Assembly (NCBI GenBank): GCA_014871605.1
Contig: WGSQ01000018.1
Span: 1 to 19,107, forward strand
Reading direction: 5' to 3'
Source of the DNA: Collinsella sp.
Lineage (GTDB): Bacteria > Actinomycetota > Coriobacteriia > Coriobacteriales > Coriobacteriaceae
DNA: 19,107 nt
This document shows positions 1 through 7,152 of this stretch, in pieces. Below the pieces are notes generated by a model, which searched no databases, had not been told where the DNA came from, and saw nothing but the letters and a program-made list of their open reading frames with translations. The stretch's first letter is position 1. The number at the start of each line of letters is the position of its first letter. The translations under genes were made by a program, and so were the position numbers.

Positions 1-100
1 GGATACCCCAGTCAATGCCATTGCCAGTCGGATAGAACACGCCGATGTTTTGATAGACGTCCGCACAGCAAAAACCAGCCGCGCACGCTTTAATACCCAT
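1..100 (-). CDS. PfkB-family sugar kinase, N-terminal fragment (second kinase of the frl-like operon)
   Basis: Only the first 33 residues are inside the window; the gene continues past the left edge. The reading frame is open from an ATG at 98-100 and begins MGIKACAAGFCCADVYQNIG, followed by FYPTGNGID. The pattern of a hydrophobic first strand, a D-V-Y segment and a (P)TGN-x-x-D motif is the N-terminal substrate-binding strand of PfkB/ribokinase-type kinases, close to fructoselysine 6-kinases. A GGAGAAG ribosome binding site sits just upstream of the ATG. It lies downstream of the complete FrlD-like kinase in the same direction, separated by a terminator-like hairpin (118-151), so it may be a paralogue with different substrate preference. 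The family call is fairly sure; the substrate is not. Confidence 0.75.
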   Translation of the reverse strand, partial: MGIKACAAGFCCADVYQNIGVFYPTGNGIDWGI

Positions 101-117
101 GGTCTTCTCCAATGTTC

Positions 118-151
118 AAAAGGGGACCCACCACATGGCGAGCCCCCTTTT
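118..151 (-). terminator. Terminator-like hairpin between the two kinase genes
   Basis: Read on the minus strand, AAAAGGGGGCTCGCC pairs along its whole length (three G-U wobbles) with GGTGGGTCCCCTTTT around an ATGT loop and ends in TTTT. It looks like an intrinsic terminator for the genes upstream. It ends only about 17 bases before the ATG of the next kinase, leaving no room for a new promoter, so it is more likely a leaky or processing hairpin that lowers expression of the downstream gene. Confidence 0.65.
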
Positions 152-221
152 CGCATTCCGCTTATTGTTTTGCATCGGCCGTCCAAGGCCTCGTAGCCAG
201 ACCGCCGTACGCTTTCTTAAG

Positions 222-1085
222 CTATTCGACGATTGGTGCTCCGTGGCCCCAAGAACCTTCCATACCGCACACGGTCGAGGCAAACCCGGCAGCAAAGTCG
301 AGCGCGCGCTCGATGGCCTCGGCGCCATCCTCACCGCGCTTGGCGGAATCGAGATAGCACATCAAAAACGAGGTGAGGAACGAGTCGCCCGCCCCCATGG
401 TGTCCTTCATGTCCGTTACCGGTTTAGCCAGCTGGCGGTAATAACGCTCGCCGTCGTAAGCAATGCAGCCCTCGGCGCCCGCCGTAGCCGACACAAAACG
501 CGGACCCAGGCCCTTCACCCATGCCAGACGCTCGCGAATCTCGTCCTCACTCGCAGCATCCGCCGCACTAAAGAAAGCGAAATCGACGTAGGGCGCAATC
601 TGCTCGTAGTACTCGTCGGTGGAGTCATCCGAAAAGTCAAAAGAGACCGTGACGCCCGCAGCCTTCAGCTTGGGCAGCTCGCGCTCGGTAAAGCAATAGT
701 TGCCCGAATGAACCACATCGAACTGCTTCATGTACGCAAGGTCAAAACGATCGAGGACATAGCGCGCATCGCCACGGATACCGCCCTCGTTGGAGCCAAG
801 GAAGACACGGTCACCGTCGACGACGGTCACACGAGCCGCTCCGTTCTCGCCAATCATCTGCTCGCACTTGTCAAGCTCGATACCCTCATCCTCGAGGCTT
901 GCAATGACATGCTCGGCAGCGGCGTCATTGCCAAAAATGCCCATGTATGCGGAGCGTGCGGCACCGCATTTCTTGGCATAAACGGCGAAGTTCACCGCGT
1001 TACCGCCAGGATACATGGTGTGGATATGCTCGTAGCGATCGACGACGTTGTCGCCAAATCCGAGCGCGTTAACGTTAAATGCCAT
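222..1085 (-). CDS. frlD: FrlD-like fructoselysine 6-kinase (PfkB family)
   Basis: This 287-residue protein is a PfkB-family kinase that would phosphorylate the C6 hydroxyl of a glycated amine such as fructoselysine, using ATP in the cytoplasm. Visible motifs are D12 in the GDNVVD strand, the MYPGGNAVN substrate-binding segment (residues 24-32), and the catalytic anion hole DTMGAGDSF (228-236) with the presumed base D234. The length and the GDN/PGGNAVN/DTMGAGDSF set match E. coli FrlD closely. Its ribosome binding site (AAGGGAC) begins right after the stop codon of the FrlB-like gene, so the two are translationally linked. The operon context (FrlB, FrlC) supports the assignment. The exact amine attached to the sugar cannot be read from sequence. 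Confidence 0.85.
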   Translation of the reverse strand: MAFNVNALGFGDNVVDRYEHIHTMYPGGNAVNFAVYAKKCGAARSAYMGIFGNDAAAEHVIASLEDEGIELDKCEQMIGENGAARVTVVDGDRVFLGSNEGGIRGDARYVLDRFDLAYMKQFDVVHSGNYCFTERELPKLKAAGVTVSFDFSDDSTDEYYEQIAPYVDFAFFSAADAASEDEIRERLAWVKGLGPRFVSATAGAEGCIAYDGERYYRQLAKPVTDMKDTMGAGDSFLTSFLMCYLDSAKRGEDGAEAIERALDFAAGFASTVCGMEGSWGHGAPIVE

Positions 1086-1099
1086 GGCCTTTGTCCCTT

Positions 1100-2068
1100 C
1101 TAGTACTCGACAACACCCATATAGCGGCGGAAATCGGGATCGTGATCAAACACCTTGCCGCGTGCAGCACGCAGCTCGCAGTTCATGGCGTAGAACAGCA
1201 CCGGGTCCAGATAGGCACGGACGCTCGCCGGCACGGCTTCCATACCGTACTCCTTGGCATCGAGCACCATCAGCGTATCGGTATGCGTCTTAAGGAACGC
1301 CAGGGCGCGCTCGTCCATAGCACGGCACTCGCTGGAGCCCATCTGCAGGAAGTAAAAAACGCCATCCTGAGTAGCCTCGAAGGGGCCGTGGAAGTACTCG
1401 GCAGAGTGGATGTAGCTGCAGTGCTGCCACTGCATCTCCATAAGAGAGCAGATAGCGAAACCGTAGGTCTGGCTAAAGTTGGGACCGCTGCCCAGAATGT
1501 AGAAGAACTCGTGCTCCTGGCAAAGCTTGGCAAAACGATCGCCCAGCTCGGCATTTACCTTCTCACGTGCCGGGGGAAGAATCTTATCCATCTCGGCGAT
1601 ACCGGCATACATATCGGCAAGATCGGCGTAGCCCTCCTGCTGATCGAGCAGCTCTGCCGCAAGCGACAGCGAAATGCCAGCGGGGACCTCGGCCTGCGGC
1701 ACGCCCTCGCCCCATGGGTAGACCCACGTGGTCCACTTGCCGGAGTCGATCTTGGATCCAGCGTTGTCGGTCTGGGCGATCACCGTAGCGCCGGCGGCAA
1801 GGGCAATCTCGCAGCCCTCGACGACCTCCGGGGTATTGCCACTGTGGCTGCAAGCGATGACCAGGGACTTCTCGCCCAGACGACGCGGACGCATAATGTC
1901 GAATTCACGTGCGGTATAAATATACGAAGTGAAGGTGGTTGCCTCGCGCTGCAGAAGCTCATGAGCCGGGATCAAATCGATCATGGAGCCACCGCAAGCA
2001 ATCCAGTAGACGCTGTCGAACTTGCCCTTCTCGGCAATTGCCTCTTTGATCAGATCGTGTGCGTTCAT
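1100..2068 (-). CDS. frlB: FrlB-like fructoselysine-6-phosphate deglycase (double SIS domain)
   Basis: The 322-residue product contains two SIS sugar-isomerase domains: the first with CGGSMIDLIPAHELL (25-39) and CSHSGNTPEVVE (73-84), the second from about 187 with LGSGPNFSQTYGFA (192-205). Enzymes of this group (FrlB, FraB, GfrE/F) cleave a 6-phosphorylated Amadori product to glucose 6-phosphate and the free amine. E211 and H227, in LMEMQW and AEYFHGPFE, are 16 residues apart, the same spacing as the Glu/His pair I recall as essential in Salmonella FraB (E214/H230). The start at 2068 is preferred over an upstream in-frame start at 2101 because AAAGGAA lies just before it. The specific amine (lysine, asparagine or another) remains open. 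Confidence 0.85.
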   Translation of the reverse strand: MNAHDLIKEAIAEKGKFDSVYWIACGGSMIDLIPAHELLQREATTFTSYIYTAREFDIMRPRRLGEKSLVIACSHSGNTPEVVEGCEIALAAGATVIAQTDNAGSKIDSGKWTTWVYPWGEGVPQAEVPAGISLSLAAELLDQQEGYADLADMYAGIAEMDKILPPAREKVNAELGDRFAKLCQEHEFFYILGSGPNFSQTYGFAICSLMEMQWQHCSYIHSAEYFHGPFEATQDGVFYFLQMGSSECRAMDERALAFLKTHTDTLMVLDAKEYGMEAVPASVRAYLDPVLFYAMNCELRAARGKVFDHDPDFRRYMGVVEY

Positions 2069-2130
2069 ATCCAGTTCCTTTCTTGTTTGGCCCGCAATCA
2101 ATGACGTTGGTTGCGTGGCCGATGGTTGTT

Positions 2131-2982
2131 TTAGTCAATCAGATATTTCTCGAATGCGGCCATGTTCTTGGCATCTGCCGCCGCCGGGTCATCGTAGTAA
2201 CGACCGTCCGTGATTTCCTGGCCCAGCATGCCGTCGAAACCATGGGCGTTGAGTGTGGCAACGAAGGCGTCCATATCGTGCTTGCCATCGCCCCACACCA
2301 GATGGCCATACGGGTCACCGTCGATAAAGTGCATCTCGTGAATTGCCCCATCACCAAAGGTGGCAAACCAGTCCTCGAGCGTCTCGCCAGCAACGCCCAT
2401 CGCGGTTGTATCAACCATGGGCTGTAAGTACGGGCTCGCGACCTCGTCAATCATGCGCTTCGCATCGGAAACCGTCGTCACAAGGTTGCTCTCCTCGGGA
2501 CGCAGGCTTTCCATCGTAAGCACCAGACCGTGCTCGCCGGCATACTCCGCCAGAATGGACAAGTGCTCGCGGCTGCGCTTCCAGGCTTCCTCGCGGTCCT
2601 CGTCCCAGTCGCCCCAGCCCGAGTTGACGGACATACGGTCGCACCCAAGTACCTCGGCAAGCTCAATGCCGTGCTTAAAGTACGCCAGGCTGCGCTGTTC
2701 ATGCAGCGGTTTGCGTGCGCAGTACTGCCAAGGATAGACAACGTTCTCGGGGCACAGAGTACGATACCTAAGCCCACGGTCTGCAGCCTTTTTCGCCAGG
2801 ACCTCAGCCTCAAAGTAGCCCGTGTGGTCGAGCGTCACATGCGGCTCTGCGCACCACAGCTCAATGGACTCAAAGCCCAAACGCTGCTGCACATCAAGGA
2901 AGTAATCGAGCGACCACATGATGTAGTGGATATTCATGCCCGCAATCTGCTCGCGGCGCAGCGTCGGTTTGGATTCAGACAT
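2131..2982 (-). CDS. frlC: FrlC-like sugar epimerase (xylose-isomerase-type TIM barrel)
   Basis: This 283-residue protein belongs to the AP-endonuclease-2/xylose-isomerase-like TIM-barrel superfamily. In frl operons FrlC interconverts fructoselysine and its C3 epimer psicoselysine so that both feed the kinase. A putative metal-binding quartet is visible: E158 (MESLRP), D191 (MVDTTAM), H218 (MHFIDGD) and E256 (GQEITDG), each at the end of a beta strand. The phrase RPEESNLV (161-168) resembles the PYESN segment of E. coli FrlC. A strong AGGAGG ribosome binding site lies 7 bases before the ATG, and the start lies one base from the stop of the amidohydrolase, indicating tight co-transcription. 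The epimerase fold is well supported; the substrate is inferred from neighbours. Confidence 0.8.
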   Translation of the reverse strand: MSESKPTLRREQIAGMNIHYIMWSLDYFLDVQQRLGFESIELWCAEPHVTLDHTGYFEAEVLAKKAADRGLRYRTLCPENVVYPWQYCARKPLHEQRSLAYFKHGIELAEVLGCDRMSVNSGWGDWDEDREEAWKRSREHLSILAEYAGEHGLVLTMESLRPEESNLVTTVSDAKRMIDEVASPYLQPMVDTTAMGVAGETLEDWFATFGDGAIHEMHFIDGDPYGHLVWGDGKHDMDAFVATLNAHGFDGMLGQEITDGRYYDDPAAADAKNMAAFEKYLID

Positions 2983-2983
2983 C

Positions 2984-4567
2984 TTATGCCTCCTTATTTC
3001 GATCGAACACGATTTGTCCGTCCGACATCGTCATATCAACCGCAAGATCGCGTGCGTCGCGATAATCGAGGTCAAACACATCCCGATCGAGCACGCAGAT
3101 ATCGGCAAGCTTGCCGACCTCGAGCGTACCCAGCTCGTCTTCGCGCATCAGATCGTACGCGCCCCCGGCAGTCCAAGCGCGCAAGAGCTCGACAAGCGTC
3201 AGCGTGTTGACCTCATTCACAGGCAGTCCGTCGGCGAAGAATCCGCCGCACGCGCTGTAGATTGACTCGCCCAGGCTCGGAATCAGCAGCGGCAAATCCG
3301 TTCCACAGCACACTGTGCATCCGGAATCTTCCATGCCGCGGCGATTCCAGCTGTGCAAAAGTCGCGTCTCGCCAATTTGTCGACGCATCATCGATAGGCA
3401 ATCCTCGCGCCGGTCCAGCGTCAGAATCTGCGGATAGACCTCGCAAATTCCACCTAACTTGCCAAACTCGACAAGATCGGTCGGGTCAGAGTTCTCGAGA
3501 TCGGTAATCGCATGGCGGCGAAGCATCCGTCCATGCTCGTCTCGAGGCAGCGAGGCATAGAGCGCCACGGTGCGACGAACGGCGCCATCGCCCTGGCAAT
3601 GCAAGGAATATCGGAAGCCGTCAGCATCAATTGCACGCAGCTCGCTCTCAATCAGATCCCACTCTGGTTCCTCGACGACCGTCTTGCCGGCAGCGCCCGC
3701 ATCGGCCGTGTCCTCATAGGGGTCAATCATCTCGGCAAGCCCCGCCCATACGCCGCGATCGGTCATACGGTTGAAGCCAGAAAAACGAACGAACGGTCCC
3801 CGGAAGCGCTCTCGCGCCTCGCGGGCATATGCCAGATTTGCACCGGCGCCCACCGGCTGCGACATCATAGAGACGCGAACCGTCAGCTCACCAGATTCCT
3901 CACGGCGAGCCATTTCGTCGGCAAAGCCGTAGTAGTCATCAAACGCCATTTCCTTGATGGCGGTAACGCCGCGCTCGTTAAGCATGCTCATGTAGTCCGA
4001 ATACCCGGCACGCGCCTCGGGCAGCGCAAGGAAATCGCTCATCATGCGCCAGATCTTCTCGGCATAGCACGCCTGGGGTGTAAAGCCATATCGCGCACTG
4101 GCGGCAGCGTTGAGAACGCAGGTCCCCGCTCCTGGTGTAAAGCAGACGACGGGGATATCGCCAAAACAATCGTCAAACACAGCTGCCGTATTTGCGTTCT
4201 CGACATCCGATGCCAACGTTTCGGGTAGGTTGTGGCCAAAAGCCGCCGCGCAATCCGGATGATCTTCTTTCCATGCACGCAAGAGCGACACAGCCTCTTT
4301 GGCATCAGCGATGCCGGACAGATCAGACCCCAACGTCCGCAGCGCCCAACCTGTATAGAAGGTATGCACATCGATCAGGCCAGGCATGACAGTGCGGTCG
4401 CCCAGGTCAACTACCTCGTCCGCCTGGGTCAAATACGAAGCTACCTCACACTTGGTGCCAACAGCCTCAATTCGATTGCCACGGACCGCTACGAAACCTT
4501 CAAACGGCAGGTCCCCCGTACCGGTAAAGACGCTCTTAGTCGTCAGGACCGTCAAACGATCAGACAT
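2984..4567 (-). CDS. YtcJ-like metal-dependent amidohydrolase
   Basis: The 527-residue product matches the Amidohydro_3/YtcJ architecture: a small N-terminal beta domain, a TIM-barrel core opening with MPGLIDVH (61-68), and a C-terminal beta domain closing with GTLEVGKLADICVLDRD (480-496). Putative metal or catalytic residues are H68, H323 (LHCQGDGA), H352 (RRHAITD) and D424 (CCGTDLP). The usual HxH at the first barrel strand reads H68-T-F70 here, so the second histidine is missing. The ATG at 4567 is chosen because AGGTGG lies 5 bases upstream; a GTG at 4576 would have no such site. It sits between transporter and epimerase, so it may hydrolyse an amide or carbamoyl-type bond in the imported conjugate. 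It is absent from E. coli frl, and the substrate is unknown. Confidence 0.75.
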   Translation of the reverse strand: MSDRLTVLTTKSVFTGTGDLPFEGFVAVRGNRIEAVGTKCEVASYLTQADEVVDLGDRTVMPGLIDVHTFYTGWALRTLGSDLSGIADAKEAVSLLRAWKEDHPDCAAAFGHNLPETLASDVENANTAAVFDDCFGDIPVVCFTPGAGTCVLNAAASARYGFTPQACYAEKIWRMMSDFLALPEARAGYSDYMSMLNERGVTAIKEMAFDDYYGFADEMARREESGELTVRVSMMSQPVGAGANLAYAREARERFRGPFVRFSGFNRMTDRGVWAGLAEMIDPYEDTADAGAAGKTVVEEPEWDLIESELRAIDADGFRYSLHCQGDGAVRRTVALYASLPRDEHGRMLRRHAITDLENSDPTDLVEFGKLGGICEVYPQILTLDRREDCLSMMRRQIGETRLLHSWNRRGMEDSGCTVCCGTDLPLLIPSLGESIYSACGGFFADGLPVNEVNTLTLVELLRAWTAGGAYDLMREDELGTLEVGKLADICVLDRDVFDLDYRDARDLAVDMTMSDGQIVFDRNKEA

Positions 4568-4576
4568 CACAACCAC

Positions 4577-6040
4577 CTACACCGGAAGCATGCCAGAGAT
4601 TGCCGTTACGATCAGGCCAAAGACGACCATGAAAATGAAGAACTTCCAAATGGTCTTCCACCATTGGCCAAACGAAATCCTAGCCACGGCAAGACCGGCG
4701 ACCGTCATGCCCGCCACGGGGCTGATGGTGTTGATGGTCTGGTTGGCAAACTGGAGCGCGGTGACGGCCGCCTCGGGATTGAGGCCCATGAGCTCGGTCA
4801 GGGGGCCCATAACGGGCATGGTGAGCGCCGCCAGGCCAGAACTCGAGGGAACCAGCAAAGAGAGCAGGCCAAGGACGACATACATAAACGTGGTGTAGAC
4901 GGCGGCGGGTGCACCGGCGAGCGCGGTAGCGAGCGCCTGGAGGATGGTGTCGATGATCATGCCGCCCTCGGCGATGACCAGAATACCGCGAGCGATACCG
5001 ATAACGACGGCAGCGTACGCAAAGTCGGCGAGACCCTTAACGAACTCCTCTGCGATCGTCTGCTGGTCAAGGCCGCCCAGGATACCGGCAAGCAAGCCCA
5101 TGCCAAGGAACACGGCGGAAATCTGATTCATGTACCAGCCCTGGGTAACAAGACCCCAGACGATAATGCCCATACCGCAAGCAAAATCGATAAGCACGAG
5201 CTTCTGACGGATAGTGAACTCTTCCTCGATGGAGGCATCGGTCACGGAAAATTCAATACGCTTGAGCTTATCGTCCTCGTACACAATGGACGACTCGGGG
5301 TTTTTCTTGACGCGCATGGCGTAGCGCATGGCCCATGCGATACCGACGGCAGTGAAGATGACCCAAGAAACGGCACGCAGCCACAGTTGCGGATTACCCT
5401 CGATGCCAATGATGCCTTGGGCGATCAAAACATTAAACGGGTCGATGGTCGAAGCACAATATCCCAGGTTAGGACCAAGGAAGCAGATGATGAATGCCGT
5501 CATCGAGTCATAACCGATACCCATCATGATGGGAATGAAGATGGCATAGAACGGCAGGGCTTCCTCAGACATACCGAACGTAGTGCCACAAATGGACAGC
5601 AACGTCATCGTGATGGGAATGATGAGGATGTCCTTGTTCTTGAGCTTTTTAATCACACGGCTCATGCCGGCATTCAAAGCGTTGGTCTTGGTGATGATCG
5701 CGAACGATCCGCCAATCAATAAGACGAACGCAACGACGTCGGCAGCCTCTTGGATACCCTTGGTGGGCGCTTGCAGAACCGCGAAGATATCCTGGCCCAG
5801 ATTGATGGTCTCGCCGGTCTCGGAATCGGTGTAGTTCTTATCGACCTGTTCATAGGTTCCAGCAACGGCGACTTCACGCTCGCCCGCCGCTGTCGAAATC
5901 GTCTTGCGCTGATACTGACCAGAGGGAACGATCCAAGTCAGGACCGCAAAGACAACGATCAGCAAGAACATGATCGTATAGACATGCGGTAATTTGAACT
6001 TAAAACGTCTGTTTGTCTTCTTCGCCTTCGTATCTGACAT
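4577..6040 (-). CDS. YfcC-family inner-membrane transporter
   Basis: The 487-residue protein is very hydrophobic, with about 11-13 predicted membrane segments. It opens with a short basic tail and then PHVYTIMFLLIVV...LTWIVPSGQY (18-43), a hallmark of the YfcC/DcuC-like ion-transporter superfamily, in which some members carry amino acids or dicarboxylates. Further signatures are SSSGLAALTMPVMGPL and NQTINTISPVAGMTVAG near the C-terminus, the paired re-entrant-type motifs of this group. An ATG at 6040 with GGAGG 5 bases upstream is taken as the start; the frame is open further 5' but only by chance. It is the first gene after the leader region and presumably imports the glycated amine, replacing the FrlA permease, ABC or PTS systems known in other frl-type loci. 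The substrate is inferred. Confidence 0.85.
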   Translation of the reverse strand: MSDTKAKKTNRRFKFKLPHVYTIMFLLIVVFAVLTWIVPSGQYQRKTISTAAGEREVAVAGTYEQVDKNYTDSETGETINLGQDIFAVLQAPTKGIQEAADVVAFVLLIGGSFAIITKTNALNAGMSRVIKKLKNKDILIIPITMTLLSICGTTFGMSEEALPFYAIFIPIMMGIGYDSMTAFIICFLGPNLGYCASTIDPFNVLIAQGIIGIEGNPQLWLRAVSWVIFTAVGIAWAMRYAMRVKKNPESSIVYEDDKLKRIEFSVTDASIEEEFTIRQKLVLIDFACGMGIIVWGLVTQGWYMNQISAVFLGMGLLAGILGGLDQQTIAEEFVKGLADFAYAAVVIGIARGILVIAEGGMIIDTILQALATALAGAPAAVYTTFMYVVLGLLSLLVPSSSGLAALTMPVMGPLTELMGLNPEAAVTALQFANQTINTISPVAGMTVAGLAVARISFGQWWKTIWKFFIFMVVFGLIVTAISGMLPV

Positions 6041-6082
6041 AGATACCTCCAAAGAACTCGAGACTGCATCGCATCTCGCTTC

Positions 6083-6105
6083 AACGTTTGCATAAGGCAA
6101 ACGTT
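6083..6105. promoter_or_regulatory. Candidate operator: 9-bp perfect inverted repeat in the operon leader
   Basis: AACGTTTGC and GCAAACGTT form a perfect 9-bp inverted repeat around a 5-base spacer (ATAAG), located 43 bases upstream of the transporter ATG and just downstream of a candidate promoter. The position would suit a repressor roadblock. The arms also resemble half-sites used by LacI/PurR-type repressors, whereas the neighbouring regulator is GntR type, so the binding protein is uncertain. Confidence 0.4.
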
Positions 6106-6119
6106 CTATGACGTCCCAT

Positions 6120-6148
6120 AGATTACCAGCAGCTTTTTCCTTCATCAA
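6120..6148 (-). promoter_or_regulatory. Candidate promoter for the transporter-frl operon
   Basis: On the minus strand TTGATG (6143-6148) and TAATCT (6120-6125) are separated by 17 bases. The match to the sigma-70 consensus is only moderate, but this is the best-spaced pair between the hairpin after the GntR gene and the transporter start. Confidence 0.3.
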
Positions 6149-6179
6149 GATAATTTCAAACTGGTTGCCGCAACGCGGT

Positions 6180-6208
6180 TGAACGGTTGTGTTCGCGCCG
6201 TGAACGGT
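6180..6208. promoter_or_regulatory. Direct repeat TGAACGGT, possible regulator site
   Basis: TGAACGGT occurs at 6180-6187 and again at 6201-6208, giving a 21-base period, two helical turns. It lies upstream of the candidate promoter of the frl-like operon, next to the GntR gene. Binding by the GntR protein is possible but unproven, and the copies do not contain the typical HutC-type GTnTAnAC core. Confidence 0.25.
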
Positions 6209-6210
6209 AT

Positions 6211-6246
6211 GGAAACGCCCGGTGAGATGATCCACCGGGCGTTTCC
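6211..6246 (-). terminator. Hairpin downstream of the GntR gene
   Basis: GGAAACGCCCGGTG (6211-6224) pairs perfectly over 14 bases with 6233-6246 around an 8-base loop. It begins 13 bases after the stop codon of the GntR gene. No clear U-run follows on either strand, so it could be a non-canonical terminator, an mRNA-stabilising 3' end or a partial transcription barrier. Confidence 0.65.
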
Positions 6247-6258
6247 ATTCGCAATGTA

Positions 6259-7002
6259 CTAGATGTCAAAAACGTAGCGAGACCCAACGATCCGCTGACG
6301 ACCGATGATAAACGGCCGCCGCTGCTCATCGAAAAAGAAGGCTTCCATATAAAACAAGGGTTCGCCAACGGGAACTGCCAACAGCCGAGCGACCTCGGGC
6401 GACGCGCACGCGATCTCGAGCGTGCACGGGTCGGTAAACGCGGGCGTGCGGCCCGTTCGGTTGCGCACGAACTCAAAAATGGATTGGTTAGATAGAGGTG
6501 CCGTTGATAGATAGGCGTTGTCCTCGTAAACGTATATGTTGTTCTCGAGCATGACGGGGACTCCATCGGCAGTACGTACACGCTCAACGCAAATCAAATC
6601 AGTTCCAACGGGAACACCAAAGAACTGCGCTTCGGTAGAATCTGCCGGCAGTATCTTTCTCGAAATGACGCACGCCCCCGGCTCCATTCCGTTAACGCGA
6701 CATGCGTCCGAAAAACTCTGGACGTCATCCTTCTGGCGAATCTTGCGCTTAAGCTTGGGGGCATTGACAAACGTGCCTTTCCCCTGCCGCTTCGTTAGAT
6801 AGCCCTGCTGGACGAGCTCCTCAATAGCGCGTCGCACGGTAACGCGGCCAACTTTATAGTTCTCAGCCAATTCGAATTCGTTGGGTATCCGCGCGCCCGC
6901 CTTGTAGGCACCGGAATTGATTTCGTTTTTAATGATATCGATAACCTGTTGGTACAGCGGTACCGCTGCTTTACCGTCAGTTAGTCCTTCAGTCGGTGGC
7001 AT
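6259..7002 (-). CDS. GntR-family transcriptional regulator, HutC/FrlR-type (UTRA domain)
   Basis: The 247-residue protein has an N-terminal winged helix-turn-helix (about 14-78) with the family signature YQQVIDIIKNEI, AGARIPNEFELAENYKVGRV and TVRRAIEELVQQGYLTKRQG. After a basic linker (KLKRKIRQK) follows a UTRA ligand-binding domain (about 98-240) ending SRYVFDI. UTRA domains bind sugars, sugar phosphates or amino acids and release DNA. The ATG has GGGAGAGG immediately upstream. Its location directly before the transporter-amidohydrolase-frl genes, in the same direction but behind a hairpin, makes it the likely local regulator, probably a repressor relieved by a glycated amine or its 6-phosphate. 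The family call is secure; the ligand and operator are inferred. Confidence 0.9.
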   Translation of the reverse strand: MPPTEGLTDGKAAVPLYQQVIDIIKNEINSGAYKAGARIPNEFELAENYKVGRVTVRRAIEELVQQGYLTKRQGKGTFVNAPKLKRKIRQKDDVQSFSDACRVNGMEPGACVISRKILPADSTEAQFFGVPVGTDLICVERVRTADGVPVMLENNIYVYEDNAYLSTAPLSNQSIFEFVRNRTGRTPAFTDPCTLEIACASPEVARLLAVPVGEPLFYMEAFFFDEQRRPFIIGRQRIVGSRYVFDI

Positions 7003-7032
7003 ATACCCTCTCCCAGCCCAATTAAGTCAAAA

Positions 7033-7069
7033 GCGGGCTTAAGGGCATTCAACAAGCCCTTAAGCCCGC
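7033..7069 (-). terminator. Terminator of the HAD hydrolase gene, or gntR leader hairpin
   Basis: GCGGGCTTAAGGGC (7033-7046) pairs perfectly with 7056-7069, a 14-bp stem with a 9-base loop. On the minus strand it is followed by TTTTGACTTAAT, so it fits an intrinsic terminator for the HAD gene ending at 7153. It lies only about 30 bases upstream of the GntR start codon, so it could equally be in the gntR leader. Confidence 0.7.
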
Positions 7070-7152
7070 ATTAGCATAAAGTATGCTTGCTGCCGCACCA
7101 AAATGTCGGGTATTTACTCATCTGACCCGAAAAACGCGCAACTACCGCGCTC

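Noticed and set aside
4232..5722. 496-codon open frame on the plus strand opposite the transporter and amidohydrolase
   Set aside because: It is polar and rich in H, D, G and N, with no domain, and spans two clear minus-strand genes. It is an antisense shadow.
6041..6235. 65-residue N-terminal extension of the YfcC transporter
   Set aside because: The extended part is not hydrophobic or conserved in appearance, while GGAGG stands right before the ATG at 6040.
7106..7130. TCGGGT-N13-ACCCGA inverted repeat between the HAD gene and gntR
   Set aside because: Only six base pairs with a 13-base loop. The 14-bp hairpin at 7033-7069 explains termination better.
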